Source of the DNA: Candidatus Altarchaeota archaeon
GTDB taxonomy: Archaea; SpSt-1190
DNA: 9,353 nucleotides
Assembly (NCBI GenBank): GCA_018221005.1
Contig: JAAOXW010000033.1
Location: 1 to 9,353 of the forward strand
Direction of reading: 5' to 3'
Positions 5,392-9,353 of this stretch are shown one piece after another. The notes under the pieces were generated by a model. The model did not search any database and was not told the DNA's origin. It saw only the letters and a list, made by a program, of their open reading frames with translations. Positions within the stretch are counted from its first letter, which is position 1. Every line of letters begins with the position of its first letter. Both the position numbers and the translations under genes were made by a program.

Positions 5392-6468
5392 ATGGCAATG
5401 ACTGCTTATGATGTTGAAGGGGAAGTCGACTACGAAAAAGTTGTGAAAAAGTTCGGCGCTTCACTCATAGATGATAGTCTAGCCAAAAAACTTGACCACC
5501 CCCTTGTGCCTGAGCTTTTTTTCGCACACCGGGATTTGGACAAAATCCTTGCAAATCCCAAAGGTTTTGCTGTAATTTCTGGACGAGGGCCGAGTATGAA
5601 TATGCACATCGGTCATCTCCTCATCTTTAAATTTGTAAAACACCTGCAAGATAAGTTTAATGCCTTTGTATTTCTTCCCTTTAGTGATGATGAAAAACTC
5701 CTAGCTCGGGGACTGACCATTGAACATGTGCTTCAAATGAGCTATGAAAATTTATTAGATATGTTGGCCCTTGGTTTTGATCCTAAGAAGACTGAAGTTA
5801 TGATTGATCTGGCTACACTAAAACAAGAAGTTTACAATCTCTCGATTGAAGCGGCATCACACATGACCATGAGTACGGTGAAGGCGGCCTTTGGATTTAG
5901 TGATGATGTAAATATTGGCATTCACTTTTATCCTGGAATGCAAGCAGCACACATTTTATATCCCACCAAGAAACTCGGAGTTCCAACTATTGTGCCTATT
6001 GGCATAGATCAAGATGTTTTTGTGAAACTCACGAGAGACGTAGCACCCAAGATGGGTTTAGCCAAACCAGGGGACATTATGTCTAAATTTTTACCGGGGC
6101 TAACAGGGGGGAAAATGAGTTCTAGTAAGCCTGAAACGGCAATATTTACGACGGACACCCCTGACGCAATTAAGAAAAAAATTGCAAATGCATTCACAGG
6201 TGGACTTCCCACTGCCAAGGAGCAGAGAGAGAAGGGGGGAAATCCAGATGTGTGTGTGGTTTACAAATACCTTCGGATTTTCTTTGGAATCGATGTCAGA
6301 AAACAATGTCGTTCAGGAACTTATCTATGCGGAGATTGCAAAGGGATTTTAACAAAGGAAATGCAGAAGATGCTCAAAGACCATCAAAGTGAACGAGTTA
6401 AGGTGGAAAAAAATCTTGAAAAGTTTTCACCCGAACTTGGTGACTTGAGAAACAAGTTCAAGAAGTGA
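5392..6468 (+). CDS. trpS: Tryptophanyl-tRNA synthetase, archaeal/eukaryotic type
   Basis: This 358-residue class Ic synthetase activates tryptophan with ATP and loads tRNA-Trp. The archaeal/eukaryotic form is shown by the N-terminal YDVEGEVDYEKVVKKFG block, by FFAHRDLDKIL at 43-53, and by SGRGPSMNMHIGHL, which holds the HIGH signature at 72-75. KMSSS is at 241-245; many archaeal enzymes have KMSAS. IGIDQD at 203-208 lies by the active site, and the C-terminus carries CRSGTYLCGDCK (C306, C313, C316). Length is normal for archaea. The start at 5392 rests on TATA box spacing. The gene is divergent from aspS, which is of bacterial origin, so the two neighbouring synthetases have different histories. 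Confidence 0.95.
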   Translation: MAMTAYDVEGEVDYEKVVKKFGASLIDDSLAKKLDHPLVPELFFAHRDLDKILANPKGFAVISGRGPSMNMHIGHLLIFKFVKHLQDKFNAFVFLPFSDDEKLLARGLTIEHVLQMSYENLLDMLALGFDPKKTEVMIDLATLKQEVYNLSIEAASHMTMSTVKAAFGFSDDVNIGIHFYPGMQAAHILYPTKKLGVPTIVPIGIDQDVFVKLTRDVAPKMGLAKPGDIMSKFLPGLTGGKMSSSKPETAIFTTDTPDAIKKKIANAFTGGLPTAKEQREKGGNPDVCVVYKYLRIFFGIDVRKQCRSGTYLCGDCKGILTKEMQKMLKDHQSERVKVEKNLEKFSPELGDLRNKFKK

Positions 6469-6521
6469 ATGCTTACAGCAATAACAAACAGCTAAATGAC
6501 ACTTACCTTGAGTTCTTGTGG

Positions 6522-6528
6522 AAAAAAA
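6522..6528 (-). terminator. Oligo-T termination signal after tbp
   Basis: On the minus strand seven T residues begin four bases after the tbp stop codon, without a preceding hairpin. Archaeal RNA polymerase terminates on such T-runs. Nothing comparable is seen for trpS in this 64-bp convergent gap. Confidence 0.5.
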
Positions 6529-6532
6529 TTAA

Positions 6533-7087
6533 TTAGTATGGTTTCTTGAAGGTGTCTACTTCTCCCTCAGCAGAATCAAGAGTTCTTTCGAGCCAACCAA
6601 TAGTACTTTCAACTTCTTCAATAGTTCTAAGCCCAGGTATAATGGCCTTGCCGGTTCTAAAGACGAGGATTCGGGTTGAGCCCTTCCTCAATTTCATACC
6701 GGGAAATGCTTCTGGATCATATTCAGAATCGGGAATAACATACGCAAGTTCGTGAAGACGAAGACTTCTTTTCAAATCCACACTTACAACAATGTTTCGG
6801 ACCTCTACCTTGGGGTTTCCTACTTCAACACCTTTGTCTCTTAAAAGTTCTGCGATACTGTCAACCTTAACCTGAGCAAGGTCAGTTCCTCTTGCACCGC
6901 TGCAAACAAAATTGCCGGAACTGTATAACAGAAAACCGACACCGAACATTTTTATTCGGAGGGCTGGAAATTTTCCAGGCTCATACACACTATCTACAAT
7001 TCGATTGTTAATATCCACTAAATCCAGTGATGGTGCCAATCTCCCAGTAACTACAACATTTTGAACCTTGTACTCGGGAAGCTCCAC
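6533..7087 (-). CDS. tbp: TATA-box-binding protein, divergent
   Basis: This 184-residue general transcription factor bends promoter DNA and recruits TFB. The two direct repeats cover about 8-85 (VQNVVVTGRL...EPGKFPALRI) and 94-171 (VRNIVVSVDL...DPEAFPGMKL); both keep the Asn of the V-N-V/I strand (N10, N98). Intercalating aromatic positions are F40 and Y55 in repeat 1 and F128 and F143 in repeat 2, so one canonical Phe is Tyr. The Thr expected in 'vcTGak' is Ser in repeat 1 (S63) and Pro in repeat 2 (IIPGLR, P151). Both stirrups are shorter than usual. The C-terminal tail is SAEGEVDTFKKPY. The start is GTG at 7087, centred 24.5 nt after a TATA box. Identity is firm. Whether it is the main TBP or a specialised paralogue is open. 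Confidence 0.9.
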   Translation of the reverse strand: MELPEYKVQNVVVTGRLAPSLDLVDINNRIVDSVYEPGKFPALRIKMFGVGFLLYSSGNFVCSGARGTDLAQVKVDSIAELLRDKGVEVGNPKVEVRNIVVSVDLKRSLRLHELAYVIPDSEYDPEAFPGMKLRKGSTRILVFRTGKAIIPGLRTIEEVESTIGWLERTLDSAEGEVDTFKKPY

Positions 7088-7107
7088 AAGAAGTAGAGCT
7101 TACTGTC

Positions 7108-7115
7108 TTTAAAAA
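7108..7115 (-). promoter_or_regulatory. TATA box of tbp
   Basis: TTTTTAAA on the minus strand is centred 24.5 nt before the GTG start, predicting a leaderless transcript and supporting that start. It gives tbp transcription separate from the upstream operon. Confidence 0.55.
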
Positions 7116-7145
7116 CATTCTGATGATGCATACCATATTTCAATC

Positions 7146-7168
7146 AAGTCACTTTAAACGGGTGACTT
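7146..7168. promoter_or_regulatory. 7-bp inverted repeat between the ZPR1 gene and tbp
   Basis: AAGTCAC and GTGACTT form a perfect inverted repeat around a 9-nt spacer that contains TTTAAA. It starts at the ZPR1 stop codon and lies 31 bp upstream of the tbp TATA box. It has no T-run, so intrinsic termination is unlikely. It could be an operator enclosing an alternative TATA element, or a processing hairpin. Confidence 0.35.
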
Positions 7169-7626
7169 CACAGCCCTTTTACTTCGACTTTAAGTGAATT
7201 TACAGCACTATTACCCCGGGGGTCTTCGACAATAAGTGTGAACGGTTCACCAGCAAGTAGATGGTTTACAAGTTTAATTGCATCGGGACTTTTCACATAT
7301 TTTTTAAATTTCATCAAAATTCCCTCTACGGTCGTTATAAAGCCAGGGGACGCCGTTCCGGGCTCAATAGAGGCCCCAATTTCTGGGATTTGAATTGTCG
7401 CTGATGAACTTCTGGCAATTAAAATATTCAAATCTTTTTTTTCTTTTACGTGGAGTACTAATTTTATAGGTGGGCGGGATTCCGTAGGAACAACATCAAA
7501 ACTCTTGTATGAACAGGAAGAACAACTCATTGATATAAGCGTCATGTTACCTCCAATAAAATCTTGCTGCTCCTTCACAGCTACTTTCAGGTGCCCTTCA
7601 CAAACGGGACAAATCATGCCATTCAC
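7168..7626 (-). CDS. ZPR1-type zinc-finger protein
   Basis: This 152-residue protein has one ZPR1 unit. The zinc finger has CPVC (C6, C9) and CSSC (C35, C38). It is followed by the A domain with the family signatures IEPGTASPGFITTVEGIL (87-104) and FTLIVEDPRGNS (129-140). Eukaryotic ZPR1 has two such units and acts as a chaperone for translation factor eEF1A. The archaeal single-unit protein is little studied, so a similar role is only inferred. Start: GTG at 7626 follows the sepF stop directly (TAAGTG) with GAGGT about 10 nt upstream. An ATG at 7617 with GTGA 5 nt before it is an alternative that would give MICPVC. Juxtaposition with sepF recurs in archaea as far as I recall. Confidence 0.88.
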   Translation of the reverse strand: MNGMICPVCEGHLKVAVKEQQDFIGGNMTLISMSCSSCSYKSFDVVPTESRPPIKLVLHVKEKKDLNILIARSSSATIQIPEIGASIEPGTASPGFITTVEGILMKFKKYVKSPDAIKLVNHLLAGEPFTLIVEDPRGNSAVNSLKVEVKGL

Positions 7627-7986
7627 TTATCTCAAAACCTCTACTACGGGTGGAACAAGAACTATCCAGTTGTCATCAAGTGCTGCCAACTCAGCCCCAG
7701 TCACACTGCAGTGGGTTTTTATTCGGTCGATGGCTTTTTTTAAGTCGCTCATGTCTTTGTCTCGAAGGGGTGAAATCTTCACAATCAAAATTGAATCTGA
7801 TTTTCTGAATCTCGACAAAACTTTTTCAACATCAGTGTATCGCTCCATAACCAAAAGCCCTAACTTTATTTTCTTCTTGACATCGTGAATCATCTGAGCC
7901 TCAACGATGTCTTCAACCTTCTTGACCTTCCCGGCTTTGAGTAATCCCCCTATCATGATATCACTAGTTGTAAATTCCTCTGCCAC
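7627..7986 (-). CDS. sepF: SepF, FtsZ membrane anchor for cell division
   Basis: This 119-residue protein has a SepF/DUF552 domain at about 45-117: a strand with VMERYTDVEKVLSRFRKSDSILIVKISPL, a helix DMSDLKKAIDRIKTHCSVTGAELAALDDNWIVLVPP, and a C-terminal strand (described in parts). In archaea SepF is the main membrane tether of FtsZ, so the organism probably divides with FtsZ. The N-terminal 45 residues would carry the membrane-targeting helix. If translation began at the ATG at 7956 (M11), the protein would start MIGGLLKAGKVKK, which looks more like such a helix, with GTGAT 3 nt upstream. The GTG at 7986 given here lies 2 bp after the UPF0147 stop and lacks a clear Shine-Dalgarno. The gene sits inside a translation/transcription operon and next to ZPR1. 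Confidence 0.82.
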   Translation of the reverse strand: MAEEFTTSDIMIGGLLKAGKVKKVEDIVEAQMIHDVKKKIKLGLLVMERYTDVEKVLSRFRKSDSILIVKISPLRDKDMSDLKKAIDRIKTHCSVTGAELAALDDNWIVLVPPVVEVLR

Positions 7987-7988
7987 TA

Positions 7989-8261
7989 TTAATACTTAAT
8001 CTTTGGGGATTTTACCGTTTCAAGAATACTCGCTATTTCCCAAACTTGGGCCCTTGTGTGGAAAGGTAGATTGGGATCCTGGCTAAATTCATCTAAAATG
8101 CAGGTTGCGGCACCTGCCCTTATGTGCTCTACTTCGCCTTCCTTGTTGAGGCGTTCAATAATTGTTCTACATGTGTTCTTTATGTTTCGAGGGACTGCTG
8201 AATCTTCAAGTATGAGCTCAAGAAGCTCTACTGCCTTGCTGATAGCACCCCCATGATCCAT
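7989..8261 (-). CDS. UPF0147 family protein
   Basis: This 90-residue, largely helical protein matches the archaeal UPF0147 family by its blocks AVELLELILEDSAVPRNIKN (22-residue region from about 10) and GEVEHIRAGAATCILDEFSQDPNLPFHTRAQVWEI (described in parts). The family has no established function; conservation and operon position with ribosomal, polymerase and chaperone genes suggest a housekeeping role. The ATG at 8261 has AAGGTG a few bases upstream, and the gap to the prefoldin gene is 9 bp. Confidence 0.88.
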   Translation of the reverse strand: MDHGGAISKAVELLELILEDSAVPRNIKNTCRTIIERLNKEGEVEHIRAGAATCILDEFSQDPNLPFHTRAQVWEIASILETVKSPKIKY

Positions 8262-8270
8262 ATTAACACC

Positions 8271-8609
8271 TTATTCACTTTTCTTACCTGTTATCTTAGA
8301 ACTAAGTTCACGTATTTTGTCACTCAATCTTTTTTCCTGTGATTGAAGAGTTTTCAAGCGAGTTTCAAGTTTAGATGCTCCCGCCTTCAAGTCATTCACA
8401 ACTTCAATTCTCTTTTTTTTCACAAGAGCCGGACCAATTGCTTTAAACACATGTTCAACTTTTTCTTTCTCAAGTTCTTCAACAGCAATTTCTGCTTCCT
8501 TTATTTGGAGCTCAACTTGTTGACGTTGGCTCATCATAATTTGAAGCTGTTGCTGGTAAATGTTTGCCTGATTTAACGCATGCTTCTGCTGCGGACTAAG
8601 ATTTTCCAT
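8271..8609 (-). CDS. pfdB: Prefoldin beta subunit
   Basis: This 112-residue protein has two long coiled-coil helices (about 5-50 and 72-108) joined by the short beta hairpin HVFKAIGPALVKK (53-65), the exact layout of the beta-type prefoldin subunit. Two alpha and four beta subunits form the jellyfish-shaped chaperone that passes unfolded proteins to the thermosome. The start NLSPQQKHALNQANIYQQQ and the Gln-rich first helix are typical. The ATG at 8609 has GAGGTTG 5-6 nt upstream, and the gene lies 16 bp after rpoP. In several euryarchaea this gene follows rpl37ae and rpoP with the KEOPS gene pcc1 between; pcc1 is absent here. Confidence 0.93.
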   Translation of the reverse strand: MENLSPQQKHALNQANIYQQQLQIMMSQRQQVELQIKEAEIAVEELEKEKVEHVFKAIGPALVKKKRIEVVNDLKAGASKLETRLKTLQSQEKRLSDKIRELSSKITGKKSE

Positions 8610-8625
8610 TTTTTCAACCTCTTAC

Positions 8626-8766
8626 TTAACGTGCCTTGACTGTCTTTACGGCAGGCGCCCTCATTTTTACCAATATTTTATACCCACAGAAAGGACATCG
8701 AACTCGCTCATACCTTAAATCCACATCCACTCTCTTACCACATTTGAAACATCTGTAAATTCCCAT
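8626..8766 (-). CDS. rpoP: DNA-directed RNA polymerase subunit P (Rpo12)
   Basis: This 46-residue protein, MGIYRCFKCGKRVDVDL..., has zinc ligands C6, C9, C24 and C27 (CFKC and CPFC). It matches RpoP, the archaeal counterpart of eukaryotic Rpb12, which sits between subunits D and B in the polymerase assembly platform. Residues 30-46 (KILVKMRAPAVKTVKAR) give the usual basic tail ending in a VKAR-like motif. The start ATG shares its A with the last A of the rpl37ae stop (TAATG), and GGTGA lies 4 nt upstream, so translation is coupled. Length is normal for this family (about 45-50 residues). Confidence 0.95.
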   Translation of the reverse strand: MGIYRCFKCGKRVDVDLRYERVRCPFCGYKILVKMRAPAVKTVKAR

Positions 8767-8981
8767 TAAGTCACCTTGTAAGCGTGGGACGCAAATTTAT
8801 GTCCACATTTTCTACATTCCCAAATTCCTGCAGCCTTCCTCTTAACAGCCACATTGGCACATTGTGAGCAGGTATATCTTTTGATTCTATAGCTACGCTC
8901 GATCTCATCCACTTTTCTCTTGGGCTTGGTTCCATATCTGGGACCGAACCTTTTTGATGTATTGAGTTTACTAACGACCAT
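8766..8981 (-). CDS. rpl37ae: Ribosomal protein L37Ae (eL43)
   Basis: This 71-residue large-subunit protein binds 23S rRNA through a zinc ribbon. The zinc ligands are C38 and C41 (CSQC) and C56 and C59 (CRKC), with the family sequence GIWECRKCGHKFA at 52-64. The N-terminus SKRFGPRYGTKPKRKVDEIE is typical, with basic rRNA-contacting residues. The ATG at 8981 follows the stop of the membrane-protein gene with no gap; GGGGTGT lies about 6 nt upstream inside that gene. The next gene, rpoP, overlaps by 1 bp. This L37Ae-RpoP-prefoldin order is a common archaeal arrangement. Confidence 0.96.
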   Translation of the reverse strand: MVVSKLNTSKRFGPRYGTKPKRKVDEIERSYRIKRYTCSQCANVAVKRKAAGIWECRKCGHKFASHAYKVT

Positions 8982-9212
8982 TCAGACACCCCTTAAGCCA
9001 AGCATCGTCGCAATTAGTGCGACTACTGCTATTGTTGTCAGAGTTATTACATCTTGACTCACGAGCCAGTCTAGTGCCTTTAAAAGGCCTCCTGTTTGCC
9101 AAGCGTAGTAAATCCCATATATTAGGCCCGTGAAAACAGCTAGATTGAGAATTCGTCTCCAAAGTGGTTTTGGTCGAAATTCAGGTGGTATGTATGCGTC
9201 CTCCCCTGCCAT
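8982..9212 (-). CDS. Small two-helix membrane protein, function unknown
   Basis: I do not recognise this 76-residue protein. It has a Pro-rich polar N-terminus (IPPEFRPKPLWRR), one hydrophobic helix at about 20-38 (ILNLAVFTGLIYGIYYAW) and a second at about 56-73 (ITLTTIAVVALIATMLGL). A short amphipathic segment joins them. By the positive-inside rule the RRPKPLWRR side should be cytoplasmic, giving both ends inside. There is no signal-peptide cleavage site and there are no cysteines. It is the promoter-proximal gene of the L37Ae-RpoP operon. The ATG at 9212 lies 24.5 nt from the centre of a TATA box. Its stop abuts the L37Ae start, so it is probably translated and coupled. Confidence 0.72.
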   Translation of the reverse strand: MAGEDAYIPPEFRPKPLWRRILNLAVFTGLIYGIYYAWQTGGLLKALDWLVSQDVITLTTIAVVALIATMLGLRGV

Positions 9213-9232
9213 ATGTAAATCACTTTTATTTG

Positions 9233-9240
9233 ATTATAAG
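9233..9240 (-). promoter_or_regulatory. TATA box of the membrane protein-L37Ae-RpoP operon
   Basis: CTTATAAT on the minus strand is centred 24.5 nt before the ATG at 9212, predicting a leaderless operon mRNA. It lies only about 13 bp from the TATA box of the divergent sRNA, so the two promoters are almost back to back. Confidence 0.6.
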
Positions 9241-9253
9241 GCTTTCCGGAAGA

Positions 9254-9261
9254 TTTTAAAC
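9254..9261 (+). promoter_or_regulatory. TATA box of the C/D sRNA
   Basis: TTTTAAAC is centred 25 nt before position 9282-9283, i.e. the first base of box C. That places the transcript start where an archaeal C/D sRNA should begin. Confidence 0.55.
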
Positions 9262-9281
9262 CCCCGCTGTCCCTCAAGGGA

Positions 9282-9334
9282 GTTGATGAGACCTGGGGTA
9301 TCTGAACTGTGATGATGCCGCCCCAATCTGAATT
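9282..9334 (+). ncRNA. Box C/D guide sRNA, dual guide (predicted 23S Gm2251 and 16S Cm796)
   Basis: Box C TTGATGA is at 9283-9289 and box D' CTGA at 9302-9305. Box C' GTGATGA is at 9309-9315 and box D CTGA at 9328-9331. Both guide spacers are exactly 12 nt and the D'-C' spacer is 3 nt, the standard archaeal geometry for L7Ae, Nop5 and fibrillarin. The D guide (9316-9327) is complementary to AUUGGGGCGGCA. Its last ten bases fit the 23S P-loop sequence UGGGGCGGCA, and the fifth base from box D (9323) pairs with the residue equivalent to E. coli G2251. The D' guide (9290-9301) can pair with AUACCCCAG in the 16S helix-24 loop, selecting C796. Box C has T where a purine is usual, and the terminal stem is very short (about 3 bp). 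Box order and spacing are seen directly. The rRNA targets come from remembered consensus sequences, not an alignment. Exact ends are approximate. Confidence 0.85.
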
Positions 9335-9353
9335 GCGATTCAATTTCGATTCA

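Noticed and set aside
5306..5464. N-terminal extension of aspS by 53 codons
   Set aside because: It would run through both divergent promoters and 73 bp into trpS. Homology to AspRS begins at the ATG at 5305, which has a TATA box 25 nt upstream.
7120..7140. TGATGA at 7121-7126 as box C of another C/D sRNA
   Set aside because: No CTGA lies 12 nt downstream, and no C'/D' pair is present nearby.
7146..7168. Inverted repeat as a bacterial-type intrinsic terminator
   Set aside because: The stem is AT-rich with a 9-nt loop and no T-run follows.
8766..8989. Alternative minus-strand frame at 8771-8989
   Set aside because: It overlaps the clear L37Ae gene in another frame and lacks the zinc-ribbon pattern.
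9130..9343. Open frames at 9130-9312 (plus) and 9140-9343 (minus)
   Set aside because: They cross the two divergent promoters and the sRNA and are out of frame with the membrane-protein gene; no recognisable protein results.
1..9353. tRNA genes, CRISPR arrays, insertion sequences, phage genes
   Set aside because: I looked for tRNA-like cloverleaf motifs, regularly spaced repeats and transposase-like proteins and found none. The only mobile-type element is the vapBC pair.

Overview
The window is chromosomal DNA from an archaeon. This rests on a TATA-box-binding protein, RNA polymerase subunit P (Rpo12), ribosomal protein L37Ae, prefoldin beta, an archaeal/eukaryotic-type tryptophanyl-tRNA synthetase, an ER-type signal peptidase, an S-layer protein resembling those of Methanococcales, archaeal TATA boxes, and a box C/D guide RNA. 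The exact lineage cannot be fixed from sequence alone. A bacterial-type AspRS and a divergent TBP would suit a DPANN or deep euryarchaeal lineage, but that is inference.

Layout. Positions 1-1184 (minus) hold the N-terminal 394 residues of a secreted S-layer-like protein, cut by the window edge, with a long structured 5' leader and several TATA-like boxes at 1185-1400. A vapBC toxin-antitoxin pair follows on the plus strand (1491-2076). Convergent to it is a minus-strand pair, RNase Z and signal peptidase I (2079-3533). Upstream of these lies bacterial-type aspS (minus, 3581-5305), divergent from trpS (plus, 5392-6468). TBP (minus, 6533-7087) has its own promoter. From 9212 down to 7168 runs a compact minus-strand operon: a small two-helix membrane protein, L37Ae, RpoP, prefoldin beta, a UPF0147 protein, SepF (FtsZ anchor) and a ZPR1-type zinc protein. 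RpoP is only 46 residues long and easy to miss.

The most notable item is at the right edge. On the plus strand at about 9282-9334 there is a complete box C/D sRNA architecture: C, 12 nt, D', 3 nt, C', 12 nt, D. A TATA box sits about 25 nt before box C. The D guide is complementary to the 23S rRNA P-loop, and by the N+5 rule it points exactly at the position equivalent to E. coli G2251. The D' guide fits the 16S rRNA helix-24 loop at C796. The RNA is fired divergently from the L37Ae/RpoP operon.

Transcription logic. Six first-in-unit genes (vapB, rnz, aspS, trpS, tbp and the membrane-protein gene) have a TATA-like box centred 24.5-26.5 nt upstream of the start codon, so their mRNAs are probably leaderless. 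This also decides their starts. The S-layer gene and most operon-internal genes have Shine-Dalgarno sequences instead. The genes join translation (two aminoacyl-tRNA synthetases, L37Ae), transcription (TBP, RpoP), tRNA 3' processing (RNase Z), rRNA modification (sRNA), folding (prefoldin), division (SepF) and surface export (signal peptidase, S-layer).
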